Counted from the stretch's first letter, positions 9,483 to 19,843 are shown. The stretch is DNA of 64,000 nucleotides from Teredinibacter waterburyi (GCF_001922985.1 NZ_MRUH01000022.1:248001-312000), one strand, 5' to 3'. Notes: generated by a model from the letters alone, not told the origin. A program made the numbers and translations.

Positions 9483-9846
9483 GAGATGTAACCTTCATCA
9501 AAGAGATTGGATAACCTTGATGAAAGCCTAGCAACGGAACGGCATAGTCGCTAGCTGGGAGGAGATTAGCGGTACGAATAGGGTATAAAAGGAATAATTA
9601 AAAAGTTGTTTATAACAAAACATTGCTTCGAGTCAGTGATTTGTAACAAGCTGACATAAACTATGCGCAGGGATAAAAATCTCATCCAAATCCTGAAAAT
9701 ATTGATCTAAACAAATTGTGACTTAGGTCCTTTTTTTGTCGCTGCTAGTGCCCTAGTCATGTGTGTTTTTCGTTGCTTCAGTGCTTATTAATTTTCACTT
9801 CGCATTGTTTGTTATTTTATATTTCGTGACGTGAATAGCATTTAGC
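9483..9846. other. Intergenic region between pilus operon and MFS gene
   Basis: About 360 AT-rich bases without a convincing gene. The right end holds the MFS stop and the left end the ribosome site of the fimU/fimT-like gene, so the promoter of the leftward minor-pilin operon must lie here. I cannot pick a clear -10/-35 pair. Confidence 0.5.
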
Positions 9847-11217
9847 TTAGAGGGTTTTGTTTTTGCTGTGAGTAAATAATAGCCCGCTTCCGTAAATGGC
9901 AATGAGTAACGATGCGCCACACAATAATATCAATACCAAGGCTAGATCGCCGCCGTTCCCCGTAACTTGATTTTTTATCGCACCACCAAACCCGGAGGCC
10001 AAACCCACGCCCATATTCGCGGAAAGTGTCATTGCCGTAGCAACGAAGCCCTCTTGGTTTTTTGGGGTATTTTCCATCGCGGCAGTTCGCGCGGCGTTAA
10101 AAATAAACCCGAGCCCCAAACCGGCAAAGGCCCAAGCTAGATAGCCACCGTAAAGCGGAGAGAGGTAGGTTGTTAAATTGACTGGAATGAACGGAGCTAT
10201 CGCCGAAACCTGTGGGGCGGTTGAAATTGCGATAATCACAATGCCTAAAATTAATAACACGGAACCTAGTTGCATCGATTGCAGGCGCGACAATGTGGGA
10301 TAAAGTCGCGATGAAAGGTAAGACCCTGCCATCCATGTAATGCAGGCTGCTGTGAGTAGTAAGCCTACGTCGGTAGTGCGAAAGTGCAGTTGGTCGACCA
10401 GGAACAGCGGTTGGTAGGTTTGCAAACCGTAGAACGCTGTAAAACTAATAATGGCCGTGGCGATGGGGAGAGATAAGGACGTAGCGCCGCGCCACCATTG
10501 CGCCGGCATCATGCGATTAAAGGCGGGTAGTGCAATTAGGATCGCGGGAACAGTTAACAGCCACAACCATGACGGCGGCTGGCTAACTAAGTAGAGCAGC
10601 GCGGCGGTGCCGAGGCTAATACGCAACGCCTGCCAAACCATACTAGGATCGCTGCGCTCGTTGGTGAATTTCGTTAGGTGGGCAATGCGCGGAAAAACCA
10701 GCAGGGCAACCAGAATAACCGGCACTAGCTGTACCACAAAAATCCAGCGCCAACTCATATAGTCTACAAAATAACCGCCAATGGGTGGCGCCAATAGCGA
10801 GGGTACGACCCAGGCAATATCTAATGTTGAAATGGTCCGCGCGCGCTCATTGCCAACAAAAACTAAATTGACCAAGGCGAAGGTCGTCGTCCAGCCGATG
10901 CCGCCACCTATGCCTTGTAAAATACGCGCAACAATAAAGCTTGTGGGGCTCCAGCTCACAATAGCCAAAACAATGCCAAGCGTGAATAGAGTGAGACCGA
11001 GACGCAGCACATAGGCGGGACCTTTCTGATCAATGCGTTTACCCGCCCAGCACATGCCGACAAGCGATGCGAGAATATAACTGGCAATACTCAGCCCATA
11101 TAAATCACCACCGCCCAACTGAGACGCAATCGCAGGCATAGCAATGACTAATACTAATTCGTCGAAGGCGTGCAATGCTGTAATAAGCATCAGGCCGATT
11201 AACAGTGGGTGTGGCAT
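9847..11217 (-). CDS. Major facilitator superfamily transporter
   Basis: An integral membrane protein of 456 residues with at least 12 hydrophobic helices. It carries the MFS loop 2-3 type motif (GKRIDQKGPAYVLRLGL) and a helix with RILQGIGGGIGW, typical of drug:proton antiporter-like MFS proteins. It probably exports a small molecule, but the substrate cannot be told from sequence. The ATG at 11217 (MPHPLLIG) is preferred over the upstream in-frame start because it begins next to the first helix. It is divergent from the TSUP permease gene to the right, with about 150 bases between them. Confidence 0.85.
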   Translation of the reverse strand: MPHPLLIGLMLITALHAFDELVLVIAMPAIASQLGGGDLYGLSIASYILASLVGMCWAGKRIDQKGPAYVLRLGLTLFTLGIVLAIVSWSPTSFIVARILQGIGGGIGWTTTFALVNLVFVGNERARTISTLDIAWVVPSLLAPPIGGYFVDYMSWRWIFVVQLVPVILVALLVFPRIAHLTKFTNERSDPSMVWQALRISLGTAALLYLVSQPPSWLWLLTVPAILIALPAFNRMMPAQWWRGATSLSLPIATAIISFTAFYGLQTYQPLFLVDQLHFRTTDVGLLLTAACITWMAGSYLSSRLYPTLSRLQSMQLGSVLLILGIVIIAISTAPQVSAIAPFIPVNLTTYLSPLYGGYLAWAFAGLGLGFIFNAARTAAMENTPKNQEGFVATAMTLSANMGVGLASGFGGAIKNQVTGNGGDLALVLILLCGASLLIAIYGSGLLFTHSKNKTL

Positions 11218-11371
11218 AATTTTACTAACCTTGCGGTGCGAGGCGCTAAGCGCTAAAAACGCCGTAATCAACTTGGCAGATAAAAGTGTGGCAGTATAGC
11301 CACATTCAAGCCGCTTAGCTGGCTTTGTGTTTCGCTGCTTTGTGCTTCACTTTAATGCCCACGAGAAAATA

Positions 11372-12190
11372 ATGATCGCTGATTGGCTCCCTCTTATTCT
11401 GTTGCTCTTAGTGAGTGGTGCCTGTGCTGGATTTTTAGCGGGCTTGCTAGGTGTTGGTGGCGGCATAGTGACCGTACCCGTGCTGTATTTAATATTTCCC
11501 TTGAGTGGTGTGAGCGCTAGTAGCGCCATGTTAATTGCAACGGGTACCTCGCTATTGGTGATTGTGCCCACCAGTATTAGCTCAATAATAATGCATCATC
11601 GTCAGGGTAATATTGATCCTGCCATTGTTAAATTGTGGTGGCCGTTTGTGCTGTTGGGCGTTAGTCTCGGCGTCGTCTTATCCAATTATTTAGGTGGTGA
11701 TCTCGTCAGCTTGGTGTTTGCTTTACTCGCACTTTGGGCGGCATTTAATCTTAGCTTTTCGCCAGCGACACCAAAACCTAGTTCCGCTTTGCCCACAAAA
11801 AGTTGGCAGGCATTGGCAGCTGCTGTTATTGGCGCCTTCTCAGCGGCAATGGGTATCGGTGGCGGAACCTTATCGGTACCGCTATTAAGAATGTGGAATA
11901 TTCCAACTCACCGTGCAATTGGCAGTGCCGCTGCCGTAGGGCTTTTAATCGCCTTGCCGGGTGCGTTGATGATGCTACTCTACAGCCCTACTCCCCTAGA
12001 CGCGCCGCCCGCAACCATAGGGTTTGTGTGTTTGCCCGCTTTTTTGGTGATTGCGCCCATGTCGATTCTGTGTGCGCCGCTGGGTGTAAAGCTGGGGAGT
12101 TATTTAAATGGCGTCACGCTGCAACGTTTTTTTGCGGGGTTCCTGTGTGTGGTGGCGTTACGCATGCTGTATCAAAGCTTAATTTTTTAG
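11372..12190 (+). CDS. TSUP (TauE/SafE) family sulfite/organosulfur-type permease
   Basis: About 272 residues, nearly all membrane helices, with the two repeated glycine-rich TSUP motifs GFLAGLLGVGGGIVTVPVL and AAMGIGGGTLSVPLL. This family moves sulfonates, sulfite, sulfoacetate or related anions across the inner membrane. The substrate here is unknown. The ATG at 11372 follows a GAGAAAATA ribosome site and begins right before the first helix, so the longer open frame upstream is not used. A second TSUP protein is at 37215-38000. Confidence 0.87.
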   Translation: MIADWLPLILLLLVSGACAGFLAGLLGVGGGIVTVPVLYLIFPLSGVSASSAMLIATGTSLLVIVPTSISSIIMHHRQGNIDPAIVKLWWPFVLLGVSLGVVLSNYLGGDLVSLVFALLALWAAFNLSFSPATPKPSSALPTKSWQALAAAVIGAFSAAMGIGGGTLSVPLLRMWNIPTHRAIGSAAAVGLLIALPGALMMLLYSPTPLDAPPATIGFVCLPAFLVIAPMSILCAPLGVKLGSYLNGVTLQRFFAGFLCVVALRMLYQSLIF

Positions 12191-12246
12191 CTTGCTGAGA
12201 ATAAGATTAAGCTGTTCACAATAATAAAATTTAATAGTCGTTAATT

Positions 12247-14580
12247 ATGATTACTTCCGTTTTTACTAGAACTCTTTTACTCATTCTTTTGTGTTGCCAC
12301 TGTCTTGGCTGTGGAGAAAATATGGAACCCCCTAATCCCGAGTCTGTGTTGAATATCGCCACGCCGCCTGGGGCAGACGCTTATAGTGCAGAACTAACCG
12401 ACAGGCTGCAGCAGGCTCTGATCGCCAAGGGCGACGATTATCAGCCGCGTACGCAATACCTGTTGGCGAAAAATCGGCCTAAATACACCAATCGGTTATT
12501 GTTCGAGTCGAGCACTTATTTACAGCAGCACGCGCACAACCCGGTTAACTGGTATCCCTGGGGTGAAGAAGCTTTTGCCGCAGCTAAGGCCCTGGGCCGT
12601 CCGGTATTGCTGAGCATTGGTTACTCCACTTGCCATTGGTGTCACGTGATGGAGGAAGAGTCCTACGATAATGAAGAAACGGCGAAGATTATCAACCAAG
12701 GTTTTATCGCCATTAAAGTCGACCGCGAAGTGCGACCTGATGTTGATGAAATTTATATGACGGCGTTGCACGCAATGGGCAAACAAGGTGGATGGCCATT
12801 GAATGTGTGGTTAACCGCCGATAAACAGCCGTTTTTTGGTGGAACCTATTTTCCGCCAGAGGACGGTAATGGCAGGCTCGGCTTTAAACAGTTGTTATTG
12901 ACGATTCAACAGCAATATCGCGACAACCATGCAGACATTCAAGCCTTTGCAGAAAAACTTTCGACTACGGTTAAAACTTATATCGAAGGTAACAACATTG
13001 CCGCCGCCGAAAGTGTTGCCACAATTGATGTGCTCGAAAAGTTGGTAACTGAATACGCGACCCATTTCGATATGCAGTGGGGCGGCTTTAAGCGTGCGCC
13101 TAAGTTTCCCTCGTCGCTTTCGTTAAATGCCTTAATGCACGCCCAGTTGCGTTGGCCGGAAGCCGCGACGGAAGAAATGATTAACACCACCCTTACAAAA
13201 ATGGCGCAGGGCGGAATGCATGATCAAATAGGCGGCGGCTTCCACCGCTATTCCACGGATGCGAAATGGTTAGTGCCGCACTTTGAAAAAATGCTTTACG
13301 ACAACGCGCTGCTTGCACAGCGCTACACTCAGGGCTGGTTACTGACTAAAAAACCCTATTACCAAGCCACGGCGAAACGTACTTTGGATTATGTGCTTAA
13401 AGAAATGACCAGCGCAGAGGGTGGATTCTATTCCGCTACAGATGCCGATAGCCTTGGCCCCCACGGTGAAATGGAGGAGGGTTATTATTTTAGTTGGACG
13501 CCCGACGAACTGGCATCCATGCTCAGTACCCAAGAGATGGCCTTGGCGAGTCTATTATGGGGGATTAACGCTCAGGGGAATTTTGAAGGGCGTAGTATTC
13601 CCACTGGCTGGACGAGCTTAGATCAAACAACAGCAGAACAGCTGTTAGCTAAAACGGGTTTAATCCCAGAGCAAGCGCGCGAGATGGAAAGTGCGATGCG
13701 CGCTAAATTGTATGATGCTCGGCAACAGCGTGCCGCGCCTTTGCGAGATGAAAAACAAATTGTTGAATGGAATGGTTTAATGATTTCCGCATTTGCGAAA
13801 GCCGGATTTCATTTTTCGGAGCCGCGCTATTTAGCTGCGGCAGAAGGCGCCGCGATTTTTATTTTAACTAAATTGGTAAAAGAACAGCGTCTGCAGCGGG
13901 TGTTCCACCACGGCAGTATTAGCGCTGAAGCATTTTTAGAAGACTACGCGTTTTTTATTGCCGCGCTACTCGATTTATATGAAACCACGCATTCACCGCA
14001 ATGGCTCGAAGCGGCAGTAGAATTACAAGCCAGCCAAGACAGCCTCTACCAAGACACCGTAAACGGAGGCTATTTTCGTACCTCCGACGATCATGAAGAG
14101 TTGTTAGCGCGTGAGAAAAATCAAAGTGATGGTGCCGTTCCCTCCGGTAATTCTTACGCTGTACTGAATCTTCTACGGTTATTTGAGTTCACCCAAAATC
14201 CCAGTTACAAAACGTTTGCTGAACTTACTTTAAAAAGTGTAACGCCAATACTCAATCAACAGCCGACCCAACTAGCGGAAATGATGCCGGCGCTGGATTT
14301 TTACCACAGCGAAATTAAAGAGGTTGTTTTGATTGGCAACGGGGACGCGGCAGCACTTGAACCCTTACTGACGGTTGTTAAACAGTATTGGTTGCCGAAT
14401 AAGGTTTTGATTGTGACAGACGAGAGCGATATTGCTGAGCAGGAAAAGTTGTTGCCACTGTTAGGCTATAAAAAAGCATTGCAAGGAAAGCCTACCGCGT
14501 ACGTGTGTTACAACAAAATATGCGAGCTGCCAACGCAGAGCGTGAGTGTGCTAACGGATCAGTTACTTGGCGGCGAGTAG
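12247..14580 (+). CDS. DUF255 thioredoxin-like protein (YyaL/SPATA20 family)
   Basis: A 777-residue protein. After an N-terminal hydrophobic segment with a possible lipobox (CLGC at about residue 22) comes the DUF255 thioredoxin-like domain (about 85-250), starting [22 protein letters not shown] and holding the redox-type motif [13 protein letters not shown]. The remaining two thirds is the alpha-helical six-hairpin/epimerase-like toroid found in YyaL and human SPATA20 ([34 protein letters not shown]). Biochemical function of the family is poorly known. The N-terminal export signal is an interesting extra, since many homologues start at the DUF255 domain. The gene is monocistronic as far as can be seen. 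Confidence 0.88.
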   Translation: MITSVFTRTLLLILLCCHCLGCGENMEPPNPESVLNIATPPGADAYSAELTDRLQQALIAKGDDYQPRTQYLLAKNRPKYTNRLLFESSTYLQQHAHNPVNWYPWGEEAFAAAKALGRPVLLSIGYSTCHWCHVMEEESYDNEETAKIINQGFIAIKVDREVRPDVDEIYMTALHAMGKQGGWPLNVWLTADKQPFFGGTYFPPEDGNGRLGFKQLLLTIQQQYRDNHADIQAFAEKLSTTVKTYIEGNNIAAAESVATIDVLEKLVTEYATHFDMQWGGFKRAPKFPSSLSLNALMHAQLRWPEAATEEMINTTLTKMAQGGMHDQIGGGFHRYSTDAKWLVPHFEKMLYDNALLAQRYTQGWLLTKKPYYQATAKRTLDYVLKEMTSAEGGFYSATDADSLGPHGEMEEGYYFSWTPDELASMLSTQEMALASLLWGINAQGNFEGRSIPTGWTSLDQTTAEQLLAKTGLIPEQAREMESAMRAKLYDARQQRAAPLRDEKQIVEWNGLMISAFAKAGFHFSEPRYLAAAEGAAIFILTKLVKEQRLQRVFHHGSISAEAFLEDYAFFIAALLDLYETTHSPQWLEAAVELQASQDSLYQDTVNGGYFRTSDDHEELLAREKNQSDGAVPSGNSYAVLNLLRLFEFTQNPSYKTFAELTLKSVTPILNQQPTQLAEMMPALDFYHSEIKEVVLIGNGDAAALEPLLTVVKQYWLPNKVLIVTDESDIAEQEKLLPLLGYKKALQGKPTAYVCYNKICELPTQSVSVLTDQLLGGE

Positions 14581-14710
14581 TTTATGAGCCAGTAACTGTT
14601 TTGACGAGGCCTTTTTGATAGTGGTTTTTGAAAGAAACTTGCGAGGAAATAGCTTAGAAGGAGACAAGCTAAAAGTAGCCATTTACAGAGCAGAAAAAGA
14701 CAGAGGCGCG

Positions 14711-14753
14711 TCTCCCTCAAGCCTACATTTTTGAATGTTATGCATGAGGGAGA
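14711..14753. repeat. Nested inverted repeat between convergent genes
   Basis: Nine-base arms TCTCCCTCA (14711-14719) and TGAGGGAGA (14745-14753) are perfectly complementary. Inside them a second small hairpin, ACATT-TTTG-AATGT, can form. It lies between the rightward DUF255 gene and the leftward cellulase gene, so a shared 3' end or terminator structure is likely, though no long T-run is adjacent. Confidence 0.5.
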
Positions 14754-14808
14754 GCAACGTTTAGATATTTACATTATCGTGATATTTGTTCACTGCGTTT
14801 TTTCGCGG

Positions 14809-15936
14809 CTACCAATTTAAAATTAAATCCTTTACTAACGTGCCGGATGTTGTTAGATCGCTAGCTGACCAGTTGCCGGTAGTACTGGCGCCAGACTTCA
14901 GTGCCGATGCTCCTTCAGCCTTGTCGTTTAAGGCCCAGTTGGCATGGCTTAAATTATTGGTGCGCATAAAATCGACCCAAGTGTTAGTCGATGCAGTGTC
15001 TACCGCGCCGTCGCCACTAGCGTCTACCGCTCCCCATTCCGTTACGAACAATGCGATCCCCTTGCTAAGTGCCGTGGTGGCTTTGGCACGCAGTGATGCT
15101 TTGTGAGTGCCGGCATAAAAGTGCAGAGTGTAAGCAATATTAATATGACCGGTAATGGGGTTGTCTGCGGCAACGTCGACGTCTTGTGACCATGTAGGTG
15201 TGCCGACAATAATAAGGTTGTCGGGGTCTTCGGCGCGAATGGCCGCAATTACATCTTCCGCGTAGGGTTTGATGTCGTTTGCCCAAGAGGTGGTGTTCAA
15301 CGGTTCGTTATAAATTTCATAAATAACGTTTGGATAGCTACCGTAGGTTTGAGCCATTTCCGTAAAAAAGGTTTCGGCTTCCGCTTGGTAATCTTCCGCG
15401 TGGTGGCTGTGCCAATCAATGATCACGTACATGTCGTTGGCAATGGCGGCGTCTACTACGGTTGTAACTCGGGCCTTGTTGCCGGTTGGGTCACCAATAT
15501 AGCCACCGTTATCATCTACACCCATAGAGGCGCGCACCAGTTTCGCATTCCAGTCCTGTTTCAGCCAAGACACCACCTCGGCGGTATAGAATTTTTCACC
15601 GCCCCAGCCAGTGTTACTCCAAAACAAGCTAGGCCCTGCGATGCTATCGACATTACCGCCAAACAGTATTTGATTGCCGCTTACGGTAATCGGCGTAACC
15701 GACCACTCTCCGCCAGAGCTTGAACTTGTCGAGCTGCTAGATGAGCTGCTAGAAGAGCTACTTGAGGTCGAACTGCTGGACGAACTAGACGAGCTGCTAG
15801 AACCACCAGAGGAGCTAGATGAACCGCCTCCACAGGCCACAAGGGCAGTGGCGGCAAGGCCTAGAATGAAAGCCTTGACGATAGACGCAGTGCTGAACCG
15901 CGGCGCGGCTGATGTGCACAGATATGAGTGGAGCAT
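14809..15936 (-). CDS. GH5 endoglucanase-like lipoprotein with poly-Ser linker
   Basis: A 375-residue secreted enzyme. The signal peptide ends in a lipobox (LVAC, Cys35), so it is probably anchored to a membrane. Residues 39-75 are almost pure serine, a linker style typical of Cellvibrionaceae. The GH5 barrel (about 77-375, subfamily 2-like) shows [18 protein letters not shown], the acid/base in IYEIYNEPL (Glu211) and the nucleophile in FVTEWG (Glu300). Likely endo-1,4-beta-glucanase; cellulose or mixed-linkage glucan. No carbohydrate-binding module is present. A good ribosome site (AGG seven bases before the ATG) supports the start. Confidence 0.9.
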   Translation of the reverse strand: MLHSYLCTSAAPRFSTASIVKAFILGLAATALVACGGGSSSSSGGSSSSSSSSSSSTSSSSSSSSSSSSTSSSSGGEWSVTPITVSGNQILFGGNVDSIAGPSLFWSNTGWGGEKFYTAEVVSWLKQDWNAKLVRASMGVDDNGGYIGDPTGNKARVTTVVDAAIANDMYVIIDWHSHHAEDYQAEAETFFTEMAQTYGSYPNVIYEIYNEPLNTTSWANDIKPYAEDVIAAIRAEDPDNLIIVGTPTWSQDVDVAADNPITGHINIAYTLHFYAGTHKASLRAKATTALSKGIALFVTEWGAVDASGDGAVDTASTNTWVDFMRTNNLSHANWALNDKAEGASALKSGASTTGNWSASDLTTSGTLVKDLILNW

Positions 15937-16235
15937 AATAAAACCTCATTATTATATGAATGCCGAGCGTGCGCTTTCGTACAGCTAATATCGCGCATTG
16001 GGTGTTGTGAGCGCTGATAGAGCCTTGTGTCGACGTCTATCCGATAGACCGCCAGCGTGGCAGGAGTTAGATTGATCCGCAAGTATGGCGCGCGCCATCT
16101 CAATGTAGGGTGAAATATACTCAGTGTTAACCGCTAGATTTAACGTGGTTATTACATCCGCCGCGCTATAGTTAGCCAAACTTAGCCACTAAATTGTTTG
16201 TTGGCTGCCAACTTCACAATAATCGAGTCGATACT
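15937..16235. other. Divergent region between cellulase and deacetylase genes
   Basis: About 300 bases between a leftward and a rightward secreted-enzyme gene, expected to contain both promoters. The only structure I see is a short odd palindrome TTGGC-T-GCCAA at 16201-16211, about 25 bases before the deacetylase start. No gene is evident. Confidence 0.4.
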
Positions 16236-17069
16236 ATGGATAGGGTAAAACTTTCTCGCCTTGCAGTTGCAGGGTTAATCGTTACCGTTTTAAGCCTTGT
16301 GAATACGGGTGCTAGCGCGGGTGATAGCTGGAACCATAAACGCGCTGCGGTCAGCCTGACCTATGATGATTCACTAAACGTGCACATAGACCGGGTGGCG
16401 CCAGCTTTGGAAGCTCGTGACCTACTGGGTACTTTTTACATCACCTCTTTTTTTGAGCCGTTTCGCGCCCGCGTCAACGATTGGCGCCGCTTGGCTCACA
16501 ACGGCCACGAACTGGGTAATCACACCCTGTTTCACCCCTGCGAGGGCAGTGGCCCTGGGCGTGGCTGGGTGAGCCCTCACTTAGATTTAAGCAAATGGAC
16601 GGCGCAGCGTGTGGCGGACAATATTTTAATGAACAACACGCTACTCGAAGCGGTTGATGGCCGAAAAGAGCGCACCTTGGCCTTCCCCTGTGGGGATACG
16701 CTCGCGGGGGGTGCCTCTTACCTCGATAGGGTTGAAAGCGAGTTTGTCGCTTTGCGCTCGGTCGGTGGTACAGCGCCTAAATTCACAGAGGTGGATCTAG
16801 CGGCGATTCCATCCTACATGGTGAACGGCAACAGCTTTGCCGACTTAAAAGCCCAAGTGGACAATGCGATAGCAGAAGAGCGTTGGCTGGTATTTTTATT
16901 TCATGGCGTGGGTGGCGAGCACAGTTTGGATGTTGCCGCAGAAGTGCACGATCAGTTGCTGGATTATTTGCAGCTTAAGCGTGAGCAGGTTTGGGTTGCA
17001 CCCACGGTTACTGTTGCCAAGTACATAGCGGCGGAAAAGGGACCGGCGGAAGGCCGAAAGACGCCGTAA
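16236..17069 (+). CDS. Secreted polysaccharide deacetylase (CE4/NodB fold)
   Basis: 277 residues with a signal peptide (hydrophobic run, cleavage near GASA/G). CE4 motif 1 is VSLTYDDS, with the catalytic and metal-binding Asp pair. Motif 2 is HELGNHTLFHPC, the His pair of the metal site. A later FPCGD and a final LFHGVGGEH match the family's closing motif. It should remove acetyl groups from a polysaccharide such as acetylated xylan, chitin-type polymer or peptidoglycan; the substrate is not clear. The ATG at 16236 is chosen because the upstream frame adds a non-signal tail. Its position next to a cellulase suggests plant-polymer work. Confidence 0.87.
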   Translation: MDRVKLSRLAVAGLIVTVLSLVNTGASAGDSWNHKRAAVSLTYDDSLNVHIDRVAPALEARDLLGTFYITSFFEPFRARVNDWRRLAHNGHELGNHTLFHPCEGSGPGRGWVSPHLDLSKWTAQRVADNILMNNTLLEAVDGRKERTLAFPCGDTLAGGASYLDRVESEFVALRSVGGTAPKFTEVDLAAIPSYMVNGNSFADLKAQVDNAIAEERWLVFLFHGVGGEHSLDVAAEVHDQLLDYLQLKREQVWVAPTVTVAKYIAAEKGPAEGRKTP

Positions 17070-17351
17070 CCCAACGATTCGGAGCGATCCATCCTAAGGT
17101 TTTAGACGTTCCATATGTAGCCATGCGCACTACGCTTCGTGGAGTCGTTATAGCCAATTTGGAGCGCAAACTAATGTTGATCAATTCAGTGGTCAAGCTC
17201 TGCTGTCAATCGCTGCGCGTTGGGCACAAATGGCTGGAACGTCGCGCAACGTGATTAGCGTGTCTATACTCTAATTGTCGGTCGCGATGAGCAGCTTATT
17301 TCGATCGCAAAAAACGTCAAACAATACCCAATAACATCTAAGTATCTACCT

Positions 17352-17618
17352 ATGGATAATCGTCGCAAGCATCCCCGTATCCCCGTTACTGTAGAGGTTA
17401 AAGTATCCCATCCCAGCATTGGGGAAAAGATTGTGAAAACCCGAAATATTTCCGATAACGGATTATTTATATTGGTTGACCCGTCAAATATGCCGCCAAT
17501 TGGCACCGTGGTAAAGGGTCAGGTACAGGGCCTGCAAGTGGATGCGCCGATGCTGGATATGCAAATTGTTCGGGTTGAAACTGTTGGTCTTGGGCTGCAG
17601 TTTGTCGATGCTCAGTAG
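17352..17618 (+). CDS. Stand-alone PilZ domain protein
   Basis: An 88-residue single-domain protein. Two c-di-GMP contact motifs are present: RKHPR (RxxxR) near the N-terminus and NISDNG ([DN]xSxxG) in the middle. Stand-alone PilZ proteins bind cyclic di-GMP and pass the signal to a partner, often in motility, exopolysaccharide or pilus control. There is no membrane segment. One of three such small proteins in this window (with 18157 and 46222). Gene neighbours are carbohydrate enzymes, which do not identify its partner. Confidence 0.88.
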   Translation: MDNRRKHPRIPVTVEVKVSHPSIGEKIVKTRNISDNGLFILVDPSNMPPIGTVVKGQVQGLQVDAPMLDMQIVRVETVGLGLQFVDAQ

Positions 17619-17971
17619 CCAGACAGGCGGCGTTATATAAATTTGTTTGTTTAAGTGTCAATCACTTAAGGCTCGGCAAATTGGCGATTGGTAACGGAAG
17701 CTTCTCGATCTATATGTTTCTGCAAGTCTATTTAAAACAGAACAATTCAATTCTCCCCTATCTACCATGAGACCTAGGTGTAAACCATAAAAAGGTGTGC
17801 TCTATGAGGGCTCTTGCCGTTGTGTTTTGCCTTTGTAAAACCCTGTAAAACCTATGGGCTGGTGTCTTGTGCAGAACCGGTTGAATGCCTCACTATAGAT
17901 CCAACAAAAACGCATCGTCTCAACGTTACGGGCAGTGTGCAAATCGGTTTTGATTGGAAGGGTGTCGCATC
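17619..17971. other. Intergenic region, no convincing gene
   Basis: About 350 bases. A 14-codon frame from the ATG at 17804 (MRALAVVFCLCKTL) looks like a cut-off signal peptide and is probably not a gene. Bases 17833-17854 match 20 of 22 bases with 19838-19859, at the mannanase stop codon. Confidence 0.4.
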
Positions 17972-18154
17972 ATGAGTCTTCATAAGGTAAAAAACGCTCT
18001 AGCCATCTTTGGCGTATTTGTGCTGTTTGTAATGGCGCGGAATATCGAAATTTACTACCAAGGGCAAGGCTCCAATACGCGTTCTTCGTCTATAGTTTTG
18101 ATAGAGCCAATGCTCGGTTCCATGGCGCAAACTGAACAGGAATGGGAGAAGTAA
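17972..18154 (+). CDS. Small single-pass membrane protein, unknown function
   Basis: About 60 residues with one membrane helix (ALAIFGVFVLFVMA) and a short polar tail. I do not recognise the family. The ATG at 17972 is preceded by a good GAAGGG ribosome site, and the stop is only two bases before the start of the next PilZ gene, so translation of the two is probably linked. A membrane partner for the adjacent PilZ protein is a possibility, not shown by sequence. Confidence 0.5.
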   Translation: MSLHKVKNALAIFGVFVLFVMARNIEIYYQGQGSNTRSSSIVLIEPMLGSMAQTEQEWEK

Positions 18155-18156
18155 AA

Positions 18157-18507
18157 ATGATAAGTACCACGGCCTCACAGAACAGTTCGGCATACTTAAT
18201 AAACCCCCTTAAGAGCGATCAATATAAACGGATGTCTACTATGCATGAACTTCGATTTAAGCCTAGATTTGCAATGACGATGGACGTAAAAATATCAACG
18301 CCACTTGAGGGTGATCGCGTGCTTGTAACTAAGAACATATCGGATAGCGGAATGTTTCTAGTTGGTGATAGTCATTTGCTTCCAGAGCTTGGCGCTATTG
18401 TTGATGGCGAAATTCAAGAATTAATTGAAACTGTACCCATTCCGAAAATGAAAGTGGTAAGAGTGGAACCGCAGGGCGTAGCCGTAGAGTTTATTGCGAG
18501 CAGCTGA
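18157..18507 (+). CDS. PilZ domain protein
   Basis: About 116 residues. A polar N-terminal extension of some 35 residues precedes a PilZ domain with RFKPR (RxxxR) and NISDSG ([DN]xSxxG), closing with VVRVEPQGVAVEF. Predicted to bind cyclic di-GMP. The ATG at 18157 follows GGGAGAAG, which overlaps the end of the small membrane-protein gene, so the two are likely co-transcribed. It is closely similar in layout to the PilZ protein at 17352, perhaps a local duplication. Confidence 0.85.
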   Translation: MISTTASQNSSAYLINPLKSDQYKRMSTMHELRFKPRFAMTMDVKISTPLEGDRVLVTKNISDSGMFLVGDSHLLPELGAIVDGEIQELIETVPIPKMKVVRVEPQGVAVEFIASS

Positions 18508-18643
18508 TTACGCTGCTAAGCGTTATGCCCGTAGGTGCCGATGAGCGCCAATTTCAAACTGAGTAACAAATATTTAATCGCTGACGTATAACTCTGCGTA
18601 TAATCACGCCATCTTTTTAATTTGTTTATCCGAGAGAGTACTG

Positions 18644-19843
18644 ATGAGATTTAAATTTGCAGTTAAATGTATAGTTGGCGTGACGTTGGCTTTAGGTGCC
18701 TGTTCTAGTTTGGCTGGTTTTAGTGTTAATGGTACTCAATTGCTAGACGCGAATGGCCAGCCTTTTGTAATGCGCGGTATCAATTACGCTCACACTTGGT
18801 TTAAAACCAGCTACGCGAGCGCTCTTCCCGATATAGCCGCTACCGGCGCCAATAGTGTCCGTGTCGTGCTTTCTGATGGCCAGCGCTGGGAAAAAGATCC
18901 AGCCGCGACCGTTGCTGAAATCATTCGCATTTGTAAAGAAAATAACTTAATTGCCATGTTGGAAGTGCACGACATAACTGGCTCGGGTGATGAAGGTGCC
19001 GCTGGCGATTTGGTGGCTGTACGAGACTATTGGATAGAGCTAGCTGATATCTTAATCGGCGAAGAAGATTACGTTCTCATTAATATTGCCAATGAACCGT
19101 TGGGCAATAGTCCGTCGGCGAGCGAATGGATCAATGATCATAAAATTGTAATTCAAAGCCTGCGTAGTGCTGGGCTAACTCATACAATAGTAGTAGATGC
19201 TCCAAGTTGGGGGCAGGATTGGCGTAACTACATGCTGGATAATGCATCGGCTGTTGCGGCGGCAGATAGTTTGTCTAACACCATGTTCAGTGTTCATATG
19301 TATGAGGTTTATAACAGCCAATCTAAAGTAGAAAACTATATTAGCGAATTTTTGGCCGAGAATAACTTGCCCTTAATTGTTGGCGAATTTGGCGGCGATC
19401 ACCAAGGTGCAAATGTCGATGAAGATAGCATTATGGCGTTTAGTGAAGCCATGGATGTAGGTTATCTAGGCTGGTCTTGGACGGGTAATGGCGATTGCTG
19501 TACAAGCCTGGATATTGTTAATAATTTTGATGCTAGCGACCTTACCCCTTGGGGCGAGCGCTTTATCAATGGCGCCAACGGTATTAGAGCTACTAGTGTT
19601 TTGGCGACAGTATATGACGGCGGCGCAAGCTCAAGTTCGTCCAGCTCTAGCACGTCCAGTTCATCTAGCTCATCCAGTTCGTCTAGCTCTAGCACGTCTA
19701 GTTCATCAAGCTCGTCAGGCAGTAGCCCCGAGAGTGAAAATAATACCTCTACATCTAGTGGTGGCGGTGTATTTGGTTTGTTTTTTGTATTACTACTGGG
19801 TTTTTTCGGGGTACTCCGCAGTACTCGCTATAACGGCTTGTAA
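18644..19843 (+). CDS. GH5_8-like endo-beta-1,4-mannanase with GlyGly-CTERM tail
   Basis: 399 residues. N-terminal signal (cleavage near SLAG/F; LGAC could also be a lipobox). The barrel (about 25-325) matches bacterial GH5 subfamily 8 mannanases: LLDANGQPFVMRGIN, TGANSVRVVLSDG, acid/base in INIANEPLG (Glu151) and nucleophile in IVGEFGG (Glu248). Then comes a poly-Ser linker (about 328-360), and a C-terminus of SSGGG, a hydrophobic helix and a basic end (FFGVLRSTR). This tail fits the GlyGly-CTERM signal, which is processed by rhombosortase in other gammaproteobacteria. It should cleave mannan or galactomannan at the cell surface or after release. No binding module seen. Confidence 0.9.
   Translation: MRFKFAVKCIVGVTLALGACSSLAGFSVNGTQLLDANGQPFVMRGINYAHTWFKTSYASALPDIAATGANSVRVVLSDGQRWEKDPAATVAEIIRICKENNLIAMLEVHDITGSGDEGAAGDLVAVRDYWIELADILIGEEDYVLINIANEPLGNSPSASEWINDHKIVIQSLRSAGLTHTIVVDAPSWGQDWRNYMLDNASAVAAADSLSNTMFSVHMYEVYNSQSKVENYISEFLAENNLPLIVGEFGGDHQGANVDEDSIMAFSEAMDVGYLGWSWTGNGDCCTSLDIVNNFDASDLTPWGERFINGANGIRATSVLATVYDGGASSSSSSSSTSSSSSSSSSSSSSTSSSSSSSGSSPESENNTSTSSGGGVFGLFFVLLLGFFGVLRSTRYNGL

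Noticed and set aside
15674-15988. 104-codon frame with Glu/Leu repeats over the cellulase linker
   Set aside because: Antisense reading of the poly-Ser codons of the cellulase gene.
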